This document shows, one piece after another, positions 1 to 9,422 of a stretch of 64,000 nt of DNA. The notes below the pieces were generated by a model. That model was not told where the DNA came from and did not search any database. It saw only the letters and a list, made by a program, of their open reading frames with translations. The stretch spans positions 806,001 through 870,000 of the forward strand of contig MLAX01000001.1 of assembly GCA_001890945.1 (NCBI GenBank), read 5' to 3'. Each line of letters begins with the position of its first letter. The first letter of the stretch is position 1. Source of the stretch: Alphaproteobacteria bacterium AO1-B. GTDB taxonomy: Bacteria > Pseudomonadota > Alphaproteobacteria > Rhizobiales > Stappiaceae. Both the position numbers and the translations under genes were made by a program.

Positions 1-2209
1 GCTCCGGCATGTCACGGAGGGCAACTTCTTCGCCGGTCGCATGCGCCAGGGAGCCCAGCATCCAGCGCAGTGTGTTCCGCAGTTTGCGGTAGCTGTCGAC
101 GCTGGTCTTGATGATTTCCGGACCGATCCGCTGATCTTCCGAATAGTCGCACGACGCTGCCCAAAGACGCAGGATGTCCGCGCCGTATTGCTTGATGATG
201 TCCTGAGGGAACACCTGGTTGCCGAGCGACTTGGACATTTTGCGTCCATCTTCGGCCATTGTGAAGCCGTGCGTCAGGACCGCATCATATGGTGCATGAC
301 CGCGGGTGCCGCAGCTTTCCAGAAGCGAGGAGTGGAACCAGCCGCGATGCTGGTCCGAGCCTTCCAAGTATAGAACGTAGTCCTTGCCGCCGGCGGTCTT
401 GCGCTGTGGGTTAAGGTCTTCACGCTTTTCCAGGCAGAACGCATGGGTGGACCCGGAATCGAACCAGACATCCAGGATGTCCATGACCATGTCCCACTCA
501 TCAGCCTTGTGATCGTTGCCGAGGAAGCGTTCCTTTGCGCCCTCTGCGAACCAGGCATCCGCTCCTTCTTGAACAAACGCCTCATAGATCCGCGCATTGA
601 CCGCTTCATCCTTGAGAACTTCAGATGTGTCCTTGTTGATGAAGACCGTGATCGGCACGCCCCAAGCGCGCTGGCGAGAGAGAACCCAATCCGGGCGGTT
701 TTCGATCATTGAACGCAAGCGGTTTTGACCGGAAACCGGCACGAACCGTGTTTCGTCAATTGCGTTGAGGGCCCGGGTCCGCAACGTGTCGCCTTCGCTG
801 GACAAGGTCTTGTCCATATAGACAAACCATTGCGGCGTATTGCGGAAAATGATCGGTTTCTTGGAGCGCCAAGAATGCGGATACTGGTGCTTCATGCGGC
901 CAAGCCCGATCAGAGCGCCTGCCTGCTTCAGATACTCGATGTTGGCTTTGTTTGCCTTTCCCTTTTCACCCTTGTGCGTGATGACCTGATTGCCCTCCAG
1001 GCCTGGCGCATCCTTGGTGTAGAAGCCGTCGTCGGCGACCGTGAAGGGGATTGCGGTGTCGATGCCGCGATCATCAAGGTCCTTGGCGTTTGCCATCCAG
1101 ATTTCAAAGTCGTCCGCACCGTGACCTGGAGCCGTGTGTACGAAACCGGTGCCGGCGTCATCGGTGACATGGTCGCCGTCAAGCAGCGGCACATCGAACT
1201 GATAGCCGCCGAGATCCATGTCCCGGTATGGGTGCGCCAGCGTGAGCGCGGCCATCTCATCCGGAGACACTGCGCGGACCAGTTTGAAGTCCTCGATGCG
1301 AGCGTTTTTGAAGACGTCGCCCGCAAGGGCGTCTGCGAGGATCAGAAGATCACCTTTTTGCACCCAGTTGTCGTCCGGCAGGCCGTCCTGGGTCACTTCA
1401 TAAAGACCGTAATTGATCCGGGATGAGAAGCACACGGCCCTGTTACCCGGGATGGTCCACGGAGTGGTCGTCCAGATAACGATTGAGGCATCCAGCAGCT
1501 GCTCCGCTGCTGCTTCATCGGTGCCCCCGGCCTCAACGATCGGGAATTTCACCCAGATCTGGTCGGACTGATAGTCGTGGTATTCGATTTCCGCTTCAGC
1601 CAGCGCAGTCTTTTCGACAACGGACCACATCACCGGTTTGGAACCGCGATAAAGCTGGCCGGACATGGCGAACTTCATGAGTTCCTGGGCAATGACCGCT
1701 TCGCTCTCAAAGCGCATGGTGAGATACGGATTGTCCCAGTCACCTTCGATGCCAAGGCGTTTGAACTCTTTGCGCTGTACGCCGATCCAGTGATCAGCAA
1801 AGTCCCGGCATTCCTTGCGGAACTCGTTGATCGGCACTTCGTCCTTGTTCTTGCCTTTGGCGCGGTATTGCTCCTCGATCTTCCATTCGATCGGGAGACC
1901 ATGGCAGTCCCAGCCCGGAACATAGTTGCTGTCATAGCCCATCATTTGCATCGACCGGGTGACGATGTCTTTCAGGGTCTTGTTCAGCGCATGTCCGATA
2001 TGGATGTTGCCGTTAGCGTAAGGAGGGCCGTCATGCAGGATGAATTTGTCGCGTCCTGCGGATTGATCCCGCAGCGTCTTGTAGATGTTCAGCTTTTCCC
2101 AGCGCGCCAGGATTTCCGGCTCTTTTTTGGGAAGGCCTGCCCGCATCGGGAATTCGGTTTTCGGCAGATTCAGCGTTTCAGAATAGTCGCGTTTTGGTGC
2201 GTCGGTCAT
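1..2209 (-). CDS. ileS: Isoleucyl-tRNA synthetase, 3' part missing
   Basis: Class I aminoacyl-tRNA synthetase that charges tRNA-Ile in the cytoplasm. The gene enters from its ATG at 2209 and runs off the left edge, so about 736 N-terminal residues are present of a usual 930-1000. The HIGH nucleotide-binding motif is at residues 70-73 (context [12 protein letters not shown]), and KMSKS is at about residues 657-661 (bases 227-241), followed by [10 protein letters not shown]. Both catalytic signatures are therefore inside the window and only the anticodon-binding and zinc-binding C terminus is missing. The start gives [20 protein letters not shown], typical of alphaproteobacterial IleS. The 420 bp upstream show no leader structure that I recognise. 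Confidence 0.97.
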   Translation of the reverse strand, partial: MTDAPKRDYSETLNLPKTEFPMRAGLPKKEPEILARWEKLNIYKTLRDQSAGRDKFILHDGPPYANGNIHIGHALNKTLKDIVTRSMQMMGYDSNYVPGWDCHGLPIEWKIEEQYRAKGKNKDEVPINEFRKECRDFADHWIGVQRKEFKRLGIEGDWDNPYLTMRFESEAVIAQELMKFAMSGQLYRGSKPVMWSVVEKTALAEAEIEYHDYQSDQIWVKFPIVEAGGTDEAAAEQLLDASIVIWTTTPWTIPGNRAVCFSSRINYGLYEVTQDGLPDDNWVQKGDLLILADALAGDVFKNARIEDFKLVRAVSPDEMAALTLAHPYRDMDLGGYQFDVPLLDGDHVTDDAGTGFVHTAPGHGADDFEIWMANAKDLDDRGIDTAIPFTVADDGFYTKDAPGLEGNQVITHKGEKGKANKANIEYLKQAGALIGLGRMKHQYPHSWRSKKPIIFRNTPQWFVYMDKTLSSEGDTLRTRALNAIDETRFVPVSGQNRLRSMIENRPDWVLSRQRAWGVPITVFINKDTSEVLKDEAVNARIYEAFVQEGADAWFAEGAKERFLGNDHKADEWDMVMDILDVWFDSGSTHAFCLEKREDLNPQRKTAGGKDYVLYLEGSDQHRGWFHSSLLESCGTRGHAPYDAVLTHGFTMAEDGRKMSKSLGNQVFPQDIIKQYGADILRLWAASCDYSEDQRIGPEIIKTSVDSYRKLRNTLRWMLGSLAHATGEEVALRDMPE

Positions 2210-2630
2210 CGGTGGTCGATCCGGTCAGCGGGACGAGGCCCGCAGTCAATTTTCATGAAATGTCTGCCGGCGCAATGACGGCAGTCGAACGAGTCTTATC
2301 CCGGTCCCTGGCGCCGCAATTGCGTCAGCCGAGGGCCGGGCCGGTAATTCGCTTGATGTACGCCACCTTCATCCAGGGGCGGAAGACAACCTGTTTTTGC
2401 ATGGCATGGGACATAGCAGCAGTTCGACAAGGAATAAAGAGGGGCAATTGAACCGTATCTGCCCACCGGACAGCCTAACTTGGCAGCTAAGTCGTTCTCG
2501 TTTTGCAATCAAAACGCCTTCTAGAGACTAGTTACCCAATTAGGAATGGAGAAAGTCGAACGTGATCAACAAAATATTTATGGGTCAAGTTTAGGACAAA
2601 AATTGCAAAATCTTCCAGTAGGTTAATTTG
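2210..2630. other. Non-coding stretch between ileS and the GT87-like gene
   Basis: These 420 bp separate two divergently read genes. The half next to ileS has ordinary GC content, and the half next to the GT87-like gene becomes clearly AT-rich. It must carry the ileS promoter, but I see no convincing -35/-10 pair, leader peptide, repeat or RNA gene. The short open frames across it have no recognisable product. Confidence 0.5.
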
Positions 2631-3854
2631 ATGTTGAGTTTGGCGGACGGGACTTGGGCAAAAGCAGACCGACTACTGTTGATAGGCGCGGTTTCTTCAA
2701 TTTCTTTTTTTGTTTTTAACGTCCTGTGGCAAGTCGATTTCGCTAAGACGATGCCAGATGGAACAATCGTTTTAGTCAACGATTTTTTGAGCTTCTGGAT
2801 GGCTGCCAGACAGGTTCTGATGGGGATGCCAGAAGTCCCATATGACATTAATGCGTTCATAGGTGTTCAAGAGCTTTACAACGACCCAGGCGTCTTCTTC
2901 GCATTTTTTTATCCGCCAATGTATTTAATGATGATCACACCACTCGGCTTTTTCAGTTCAACCACGGCATACATTGTTTTTCAGGGGTTTAACGCTGTTG
3001 CGCTATCGGTAGTGATGAAAAAAATCGCGCGGCATTGGCTTGCCGTATTCTTGGTTTTCGGTTCACCGGCAGCGTATATGTCAATGATGAACGGCCAGAA
3101 TGGGTTGTTGACTGCGGTTCTCTTTGGAGCGGGCCTGTTGTGTCTTAAGAACCAACGTCTGGTGCTGGCCGGAGTGTTTATTGGGTTTTTGACGATTAAG
3201 CCCCAGCTAGGAGTTTTGATACCATTTGCTCTTTTGGCAGGAGGTTACTGGATTACTTTTTTATCGGCAGTTGTAACCACTTTGCTGTTTGCAGGGGCAA
3301 GTTGGATTGTCTTCGGTTCAGATACTTGGTTAGCTTTCTTGCAACAAATTCCTGCGGCGCAACTGGCCATGACTGATGGCTTTCTCCCTGTGTATCATTT
3401 GGCTTCTGTTTTCGGATTCATTGTCGGCATTGGAGGGAGCGTTGCCGTAGCCTCGGTGCTACAGTTTATGTTCGGCCTATTTCTTATTTTTATCACTGTT
3501 TGGATTTGGCGGAAGTCGATAAACTTTGAAGCAAAAGCGATAGTCTTGCTATCAGCTTCCACTTTGATTTCACCGTTCATTTTTGTCTACGATTTAACGC
3601 TGCTCTCGCTCGCAATCGCTTTTTTAGTGAGGGGGCGCGAAAATCAAAAATTGCCACCGTGGACAACTACGCTGTGCGCTACTGCTTTGCTTATTACAGG
3701 ATTTAGTTTCGGTATCGCGCAGACTTTTTTGATCCAGTTAGGGCCCCTCGCAGGTCTGCTGGTCTTGATAGTAGGATTGAGGCTCGCAGTCTTTGGCGAA
3801 GGCACAAGCCAAGTAACTGCAAATAGAACTGCAACACAGCTTCAAGGCCTATAA
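2631..3854 (+). CDS. Polytopic membrane protein, GT87 (DUF2029)-like glycosyltransferase
   Basis: A 407-residue, strongly hydrophobic protein with about ten predicted membrane spans. Features of the GT87/DUF2029 family of polyprenyl-phosphate-sugar-dependent mannosyltransferases are visible: an acidic site after the first span (NDFLSFW, D51), MGMPEVPYD, a periplasmic-loop motif FFYPPMY (about 92-98), NGQNGLL and TIKPQLG. The likely role is sugar transfer from a lipid carrier on the outer face of the inner membrane; the acceptor is unknown. ATG at 2631 is preferred over the TTG one codon earlier because an AGTAGG element lies about eight bases upstream. Its AT content is visibly higher than all neighbours and a decayed transposase follows, which suggests horizontal acquisition. 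The family call is from motif pattern only. Confidence 0.7.
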   Translation: MLSLADGTWAKADRLLLIGAVSSISFFVFNVLWQVDFAKTMPDGTIVLVNDFLSFWMAARQVLMGMPEVPYDINAFIGVQELYNDPGVFFAFFYPPMYLMMITPLGFFSSTTAYIVFQGFNAVALSVVMKKIARHWLAVFLVFGSPAAYMSMMNGQNGLLTAVLFGAGLLCLKNQRLVLAGVFIGFLTIKPQLGVLIPFALLAGGYWITFLSAVVTTLLFAGASWIVFGSDTWLAFLQQIPAAQLAMTDGFLPVYHLASVFGFIVGIGGSVAVASVLQFMFGLFLIFITVWIWRKSINFEAKAIVLLSASTLISPFIFVYDLTLLSLAIAFLVRGRENQKLPPWTTTLCATALLITGFSFGIAQTFLIQLGPLAGLLVLIVGLRLAVFGEGTSQVTANRTATQLQGL

Positions 3855-3939
3855 TTCATATGAAATACTTTAAGTGAAGAATGGCACCTAAAACTGAAAA
3901 GGAAGAAATCGAGGGCGTCAGATGCAATTGATGGCGCAC

Positions 3940-4441
3940 TCTGGCTAATGTTGACAGAGTTCCGTAACCACATGCGTGCGGCTGGGTGATTGAGGCAGCC
4001 AGTAAAGGGTCTTATGGTTTCATGGTATCGTAAAGAAACCCTTCGAAACTGTTTTAACCTGTTGCGCATACGTTCGATCGGGTTGCTCTTCCTGTATACT
4101 TGGAAGCCGTGAGGTATCTGCTCCCTCGGTAGGATCTTGGTAGAATGACAAAACTGACGCCTGGCAACAGTGGGTTGTGGCGTACGGCATCACCAGAGTA
4201 TCCCTTATCAGCCGGGGACGATCGGAGCTTGCGGCAAGACACTACCAGAATGGCGGAAACGGCACAGTAGCTTGAGATATCGCCTCTTGTCAGGAAAAGC
4301 TGAGCGCGCGTCCTCGGCCGGCTGCGCTGGCGTGAATTTTCGCTGTAAATCGTGTGATCGACCAAGAACCGCCTTATGCGTCTCCCTATGCCCGAGCTGC
4401 CTGACCGCGGCCGCGAACCGTTATGCTGTCGATTTCATACG
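3940..4441 (-). pseudogene. Decayed IS5-family transposase remnant
   Basis: Read on the minus strand, pieces of an IS5-type DDE transposase appear in order but in different frames. Near 4425-4441 is IDSITVRGRGQ (the conserved DST.VRAH block). Near 4340-4365 is a GRS...KIHA block broken by a one-base shift. Near 4200 is SSPADKGYSGDAVRH (the ADKGYD block). After a further one-base shift near 4120 come IPHGFQVYRKSNPIERM and RNRLKQFRRVSLRYHE, then AARMWLRNSVNIS ending near 3940. There are at least two or three frameshifts and internal stops, so it is inactive. Terminal inverted repeats were not identified. It lies between the AT-rich GT87-like gene and the DMT transporter, marking an old insertion site. 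Confidence 0.75.
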
Positions 4442-4611
4442 GCAAGTCATCAGTAAGCCCGATTTCCATCTCCAACAATGCTCACGCATGTCCCGCGTTA
4501 TTGCGGATTACACGGGGATCCCGCTGGGCAGCGCTCCGGTTTTATTGACCATGTTCCTGACGCATCGCTACTACAAGCAATGGGAACATAGACGGACAAA
4601 CGTTGTGGGTT

Positions 4612-5535
4612 CTATCCGGCCGCCTGTTTCCTCACCCGCTCCCGGTGCGTGATGTAAAGACCGCTGCCAACAATAAGGCCGATGCCGATCCATGTGAGCA
4701 AATCCGGGAAATCGGCAAATACCAGAAACCCGAACAAGGTCGCGCTTACGATTTCCAGGTACTGCAGAGGTGCGAGCAGGCTTGCGTTGCCACGTTGGAA
4801 CGCGGCCACTACCAGTCCATGGGCGCAGAAGGAGATAAGGCCAATCAAAGCCAACAGCCCTGCTTGCCAAGCATTCGGCCACACGAAGACGACATCGCCC
4901 ACGTCAAATGTGGTGGCCACGATGAGTATGACACCCAGATAGAGGCTTCCCGCCAGCCCTGCACTCAGTTGGATCGTCAGCAAATCATCGCGAACGGGAT
5001 AGAGCCGGTTGAGCAGCAGATAAAACGAAAACAGCACGGCGGTTGCGACCGGCAACAGGCTCACGAGGCCGATCTCAGCAAGGTTCGGACGCAATATAAT
5101 GAGCGCGCCCGCAAGACCGACGGCAATCGCACCGATCCGCCGGGGGCCAACAGGTTCTTTCAAGATAAGGGCTGCAAGGATCGTCAGGATCATCGGCTCG
5201 ACGAAAAAGATCGAGATGGCTGTGGCGACCGACATGTATTTCACAGCGATGAAGAAACATAACGACGCGGAGGCCAGCAAAATCCCACGCAGAAAATTCA
5301 CGAAGGGTTGCTGTCCGCCAGGGCGTGGCAAGCGCAACAAGATCAGCGCGAACACCAAGCTGACCAGAAACTGAAAGACAAACCGGCCAAAGGTGACTTC
5401 TAGCGGATGGATGGAGGACGAAAGGTATTTTGCGATGATGTCCATCACAGGCACGATCAGCATCGCGCTGGACATCAAAAGGATTGCCTGCAACGGATTT
5501 TCGCTGACGTCGATCGCAGGCGACCGTTGTCTCAC
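4612..5535 (-). CDS. DMT-superfamily transporter (two EamA domains)
   Basis: An inner-membrane protein of 307 residues with about ten predicted spans arranged as two EamA repeats: the first at roughly residues 14-150 with its characteristic end (FVEPMILTILAALILKEPVG), the second at roughly 160-295 ending in LVFADFPDLLTWIGIGLI. Family members export or exchange small metabolites; the substrate cannot be told from sequence. Translation starts at a GTG that overlaps the ribF stop (GTGA), which fixes the start and indicates translational coupling with ribF in one minus-strand transcript. The C terminus is a short basic tail (HRERVRKQAAG). Confidence 0.88.
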   Translation of the reverse strand: MRQRSPAIDVSENPLQAILLMSSAMLIVPVMDIIAKYLSSSIHPLEVTFGRFVFQFLVSLVFALILLRLPRPGGQQPFVNFLRGILLASASLCFFIAVKYMSVATAISIFFVEPMILTILAALILKEPVGPRRIGAIAVGLAGALIILRPNLAEIGLVSLLPVATAVLFSFYLLLNRLYPVRDDLLTIQLSAGLAGSLYLGVILIVATTFDVGDVVFVWPNAWQAGLLALIGLISFCAHGLVVAAFQRGNASLLAPLQYLEIVSATLFGFLVFADFPDLLTWIGIGLIVGSGLYITHRERVRKQAAG

Positions 5536-6530
5536 GATGCGAAGTCCAGGAGTTTCAGATCGATTTCGGACAAAGGCTGCAGTGACGCCAGGGCCGCGCG
5601 CGCTTCTTCACTGTCCCGGTCCATCTGGGCTATTAACGCGTCGGCGCTGTCGAACTTCGCTTCTCCTCGAAGATAAGAGACCACGTGCACCCGCAAGGTC
5701 TTGCCGTAAAGGTCACCTTTGAAGTCGAACAGGTAGACTTCAAACAGCGCAGCCCCGTTGTCAAACGTCGGCCGTCTTCCGTAGCTGGCGACGCCGCCAT
5801 ACCAATCGTCTCCGACCTTAACCTTGACCGCATAGATGCCTTGCAGCAGCGGACAGTCCTCGGGCATCCGAAGATTTGCGGTCGGGTAGCCGAGATCCCG
5901 GCCCCGTTTGTCGCCATGCTGGACTTGCGATTCGAAAAACCACCGGTAACCAAGGAGGGCATTCGCTTCGGCCATGTCGCCGGTCGCAAGGTTCTCCCGG
6001 ATGCGCGAGGACGAAATCACGTCAGCATTCTCGTCTTCTTCGCGCTGGACGATTGTCACGCCAAAGCCGTGCTGGGCTCCGGCAGCGCGCAAGTAATCCG
6101 GTGTGCCTTGGCGGGCGCAGCCGAAGTGGAAGTCATAGCCGGTAACGGCGTGGGAAATGCCGAGCGTGTCGATCAGAATATCTTGAACGAACGCGTTGGC
6201 TTCAACGGCTGCAAAGTCTTTGGTGAAAGGGAGGATCAAAGCACCGTCTAGCCCGCAGACGCGCAACATTTCGGTCTTGAGCGGCGGTGGGGTCAGCCGG
6301 AACACGGGCTTTGCCGGATTGAACACGGTGCGCGGATGCGGTTCGAAACTCATTGCGAAGACCGGGTGATGCGTTCCGCGGCCAAGTCCGAGGGCAGCGT
6401 CAAGAACAGCCCGGTGGCCACGGTGTACGCCGTCAAAATTGCCAATCGCAACCACACCGCCTTTGAGACTGGAAGGAAAACTCTCCAGCGATTCGGCGAT
6501 TCGAAACTCAGAGGATGGGGTGCGGTTCAT
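5532..6530 (-). CDS. ribF: Bifunctional riboflavin kinase / FAD synthetase
   Basis: RibF makes FMN from riboflavin and FAD from FMN in the cytoplasm. The 332-residue protein has the usual two-domain layout: an N-terminal nucleotidyltransferase domain with GNFDGVHRGH near residues 32-41 and SSSRIRENL near residue 174, and a C-terminal riboflavin kinase domain with RGRDLGYPTANL near residue 210 and EVYLFDFKGDLYG further on. Length matches the family. The downstream transporter overlaps its stop by four bases. In many Rhizobiales ribF sits close to ileS; here about 3.3 kb containing the transporter, the IS remnant and the GT87-like gene separates them. Confidence 0.96.
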   Translation of the reverse strand: MNRTPSSEFRIAESLESFPSSLKGGVVAIGNFDGVHRGHRAVLDAALGLGRGTHHPVFAMSFEPHPRTVFNPAKPVFRLTPPPLKTEMLRVCGLDGALILPFTKDFAAVEANAFVQDILIDTLGISHAVTGYDFHFGCARQGTPDYLRAAGAQHGFGVTIVQREEDENADVISSSRIRENLATGDMAEANALLGYRWFFESQVQHGDKRGRDLGYPTANLRMPEDCPLLQGIYAVKVKVGDDWYGGVASYGRRPTFDNGAALFEVYLFDFKGDLYGKTLRVHVVSYLRGEAKFDSADALIAQMDRDSEEARAALASLQPLSEIDLKLLDFAS

Positions 6531-6679
6531 GCAGCTGACCTATGCGCAAGGTGGCGTTCGTTTTGACTATCCGGAGCGGACGAAGAAAACCCGCCCGTTT
6601 AAAGCCGCGTGGAACGTGCCGCCAACACCAAAAAAGGTCAAGCTGCTCACATGATGAAATTGAACCGGGTTTGATCAGA

Positions 6680-7126
6680 TCAAAGCCGGGAGCGGTCTTC
6701 GGTCTTGCTCGGAACCTTGACCAAAGCTTCGCCTTCAAGCACCACGGTGTCTTCAACACTACAAATGCAGGACAGCCGGGCCCTGTTGCCGCGCTCCATA
6801 AGTTCTTCGACGCGCACGGTCACGGTGACATCATCGCCGATCTTTACCGGTGCCTTGAAATTCAAGGTCTGCGACAAGTAGATCGCACCAGGCCCGGGCA
6901 GGCGGGTGCCAAGAACAGCGGAAATCAGGCTTGCGGTATAAAGGCCGTGCGCGATCCGCGTTTTGAACGGCGTTCTGGCTGCGAAGTGCTCAGATAGGTG
7001 GATCGGGTTTCTGTCGCCCGAGACTTCGGCAAAGCCCACCACGTCGGAGGAACTGACATGTTTTACGAGTTCTTCCGTCATGCCGACGGTGAGATCTTCG
7101 AAACAGAGTTTTTGCAATTCCAGCAT
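6680..7126 (-). CDS. MaoC-like (R)-specific acyl dehydratase
   Basis: A 148-residue single hot-dog-fold protein. The hydratase-2 signature is present: FAEVSGDRNPIHL (about residues 32-44, with the catalytic Asp and His) followed by RIAHGLYTASLISAVLG. Such enzymes hydrate trans-2-enoyl-CoA to (R)-3-hydroxyacyl-CoA or act in related acyl-thioester dehydrations; the actual substrate is unknown. It reads in the same direction as ribF but 149 bp separate them, so co-transcription is only possible. In several Rhizobiales a MaoC gene, a TIGR01459-type HAD gene and ribF are neighbours; here the HAD gene lies about 4.5 kb away at 11.6-12.4 kb. Confidence 0.9.
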   Translation of the reverse strand: MLELQKLCFEDLTVGMTEELVKHVSSSDVVGFAEVSGDRNPIHLSEHFAARTPFKTRIAHGLYTASLISAVLGTRLPGPGAIYLSQTLNFKAPVKIGDDVTVTVRVEELMERGNRARLSCICSVEDTVVLEGEALVKVPSKTEDRSRL

Positions 7127-7379
7127 GATGTTTTCGGCCCTGTATATCCCGTTTTTTTGTGCGTTGGACGCTAAGCGCGCCCGGGAATTCTGACAATTAT
7201 GCTTTCGGTGAAGAAAAAAAGTGTCTGTTATTAACGGTCTTTTCAGTTGCTGCCGTTAGTTTGCGTTGAGTGTGGGGAGGTGAGGACACAAATGAATGTG
7301 TCGCTCTCCTTCGAAGTCATAACGCGTTTCCAACGGCCCACGGCCAGGGGCCGCGCACCTTGACAGTATGGAGTAGACA

Positions 7380-7763
7380 ATGGCCCTTGATCTTCAGATG
7401 CCGGTCCTCGTGGTCGATGACTACAAGACGATGATTCGCATCATTCGCAACCTTCTGAAACAGCTCGGTTTCGAAGACATTGACGACGCTGCGGACGGCA
7501 CCGAAGCCTTGGAAAAAATGAAGCAGCGCCGCTATGGTCTTGTGATCTCGGACTGGAACATGGAGCCGATGACCGGTTACGAACTGCTGAAGCAGGTTCG
7601 CGCCGATGGTTCCCTCAGCAAAACACCGTTCATCATGGTGACAGCTGAATCCAAGACCGAAAACGTGATTGCAGCAAAAAAAGCCGGTGTAAACAACTAC
7701 ATCGTGAAGCCGTTCAATGCGCAGACATTGAAAGGGAAAATTGAGGCTGTCTTCTCCGACTAA
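7380..7763 (+). CDS. cheY: Single-domain chemotaxis response regulator CheY
   Basis: A 127-residue receiver domain with no output domain. All phosphoacceptor-site residues are present: D13 and D14 (metal binding), D58 (phosphorylation site, in VISDWNME), T88 and K110 (in YIVKPFN), with the switch aromatic Y107. It should be phosphorylated by a CheA kinase, which is not in this window, and bind the flagellar motor. A CheZ gene follows after 178 bp on the same strand, which supports a CheY rather than a DivK-like role. No other chemotaxis genes are nearby. Confidence 0.93.
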   Translation: MALDLQMPVLVVDDYKTMIRIIRNLLKQLGFEDIDDAADGTEALEKMKQRRYGLVISDWNMEPMTGYELLKQVRADGSLSKTPFIMVTAESKTENVIAAKKAGVNNYIVKPFNAQTLKGKIEAVFSD

Positions 7764-7941
7764 AACACTTTGGCTTGGCGGGGACCGGTGTGCATCTCCT
7801 TCTCCGCCGTTGCCGGCATTCTTTTTCAAGTTAAGCAGTCGGGCTGGGCAGGCAGGCTGCAGCCGGACAATTGCGCCAAAAATGTTTTATTGCCGGTTTT
7901 CAAGAGCTCGGCATCTGCTGTTTGGAGGCGGCGGTTAAGCA

Positions 7942-8643
7942 ATGGACACCATTGAAAGGCTGGATCTCATGGCCAAAATAAAACAAGAAAATGTCGCGCA
8001 AATCATCGATTTCCTGGAACAAAACAAGACCCGGGATGGGGAAGTTTCCCTAAACGATGTCATGCATCTTGCCGAAGTCATGTCGGGGTCCATGCACGAC
8101 TTTTTGTCGACAGTTCAGCCGGCTGTTACGGAAGAGCTGACGGCGATTGCCAAAGAAATTACGCGCATGAAGCAGGAGATTTCCGCGCTTCGTGCCAATG
8201 ATATGACCGGTAACAAGATCCCGGATGCCGGCCGCGAACTCGACGCCATCGTTGAAGCGACCGAGAACGCGACCAACACGATCATGGAAGCTGCCGAAGA
8301 AATCATGGCCGCGGATCCGAGTGATTCCGAGGCCTATCAGGATCTTGTCAGCAACAAGATGATCGGCATCTTCGAAGCCTGCACCTTCCAGGACATCACC
8401 GGTCAGCGGATCTCAAAGGTGGTTGAAACCCTGCGCTTCATTGATGAGCGGGTGACCTCCTTCATTGAACAGCTGCGCATCCCGGCGAGTTTTGAAGCCG
8501 AGATCGAGGAAACGGAGGAAGAGCGCCGCAAGCGGGAGCTGATCCTTCACGGACCGCAGCACTCCGGCGAAGGCGTTTCCCAAAATGACATCGACGCGCT
8601 CTTGGGCGACAGCCAGGCAGACATCGACAAACTGTTCGACTGA
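7942..8643 (+). CDS. cheZ: CheY-P phosphatase CheZ
   Basis: CheZ speeds dephosphorylation of CheY-P. The 233-residue, mainly helical acidic protein carries the catalytic helix signature EACTFQDITGQRI, with D151 and Q155 matching the CheZ Asp/Gln pair that acts on CheY. Two blocks of the same motif, SQNDIDALLG (213-222) and SQADIDKLFD (224-233), form the extreme C terminus, where CheZ proteins bind CheY; the first also resembles the CheY-binding peptide of FliM. A GGAGG lies 13 bases before ATG 7942, which is rather far; ATG at 7969 (MAKIKQENV) is a possible later start. A strong terminator follows the stop. Confidence 0.92.
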   Translation: MDTIERLDLMAKIKQENVAQIIDFLEQNKTRDGEVSLNDVMHLAEVMSGSMHDFLSTVQPAVTEELTAIAKEITRMKQEISALRANDMTGNKIPDAGRELDAIVEATENATNTIMEAAEEIMAADPSDSEAYQDLVSNKMIGIFEACTFQDITGQRISKVVETLRFIDERVTSFIEQLRIPASFEAEIEETEEERRKRELILHGPQHSGEGVSQNDIDALLGDSQADIDKLFD

Positions 8644-8664
8644 TCATCGCCGGACACAGAATTG

Positions 8665-8695
8665 AAAAAGGCCGCTCCTTTGGGCGGCCTTTTTT
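8665..8695 (+). terminator. Rho-independent terminator after cheZ
   Basis: A perfect GGCCGC / GCGGCC stem with an eight-base loop, preceded by an A run and followed by six T residues, starts 22 bases after the cheZ stop. It ends the cheY-cheZ transcript. Confidence 0.93.
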
Positions 8696-8850
8696 ATTCT
8701 TCCATCAGGAATTTGCCGGAGCGAAAACGAGTCTGCTGCTTGGATGAGTGTGTTGAGCGAAATTGGAAGTGCCAAAAACTGCGCAATGGCTCCACGAAGA
8801 AACTCAATAACTGGTTTGGTGAATTCAGGCCCAAAGCAGACGCTCGCGGT

Positions 8851-9174
8851 TCACTTGGTGTCGCGTAGAAGTGCTCTGCCGAATTGTGCAAAGAGAGCAA
8901 CAAAAACACCAACGCCTGCAAAGATATAAACGACCGTGAACAGCTTACCGGCTTCGGTTTGAGGCGTCAGGTCACCATACCCCACCGTCGAGAGTGTTGC
9001 GGCGCAAAAGTAAAGCGCGTCGATCCACGGCCAACCTTCCACGCTGCTGTAGAAAACAGTGCCCGAGACCAGCATCAGAATGCATAGAACAAAGCCACCC
9101 TTGAAATGCGGGTCTTCCCAGGATCGCACGATCGCTTTGAAAAGCCGAAGGGCGTTCAGGAAAAAGGCAAGCAT
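8851..9174 (-). CDS. Two-TM potassium channel subunit
   Basis: A 107-residue ion channel of the KcsA-like two-transmembrane class. TM1 lies at about residues 27-45, the pore helix and selectivity filter TVGYGD at residues 63-68, and TM2 at about 76-98. The intact TVGYGD filter predicts K+ selectivity, and the functional unit would be a tetramer. There is no cytoplasmic RCK/TrkA-N or cyclic-nucleotide domain, only an eight-residue tail after TM2, so gating cannot be inferred. It stands alone between the cheZ terminator and a plus-strand secreted-protein pair. Confidence 0.9.
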   Translation of the reverse strand: MLAFFLNALRLFKAIVRSWEDPHFKGGFVLCILMLVSGTVFYSSVEGWPWIDALYFCAATLSTVGYGDLTPQTEAGKLFTVVYIFAGVGVFVALFAQFGRALLRDTK

Positions 9175-9422
9175 TTCATAGTCTCCCAGAAAGTCGTCTA
9201 TCGAGACGTTCGGTCTGCGGCCATGAGATTGTCAATGATCCATTTATGCGAGCGCGCACCGCTGTGGTTCGGCAGCTGCGCTCGTCGCCACCGCATGTTG
9301 AAATGCGCATTGATGGATTTACGCAGTTGCGCGGGAGAAGAAACGCCCCTTAGTCTCGCTACGGTAGGACGAAACTGGCAAGTCGCACGATGCTTGTCGA
9401 CATCGAGGCAGGAGGTTTACGC

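Noticed and set aside
4170-4652. 160-codon plus-strand frame over the IS remnant
   Set aside because: Opposite-strand fragments match an IS5 transposase in order; the plus frame shows no domain and runs into the transporter gene.
6529-6654. Possible 41-codon plus-strand gene between ribF and maoC (MQLTYAQGGVRFDYPERTKK start)
   Set aside because: It is short, without ribosome-binding site or family; composition is plausible but support is insufficient.
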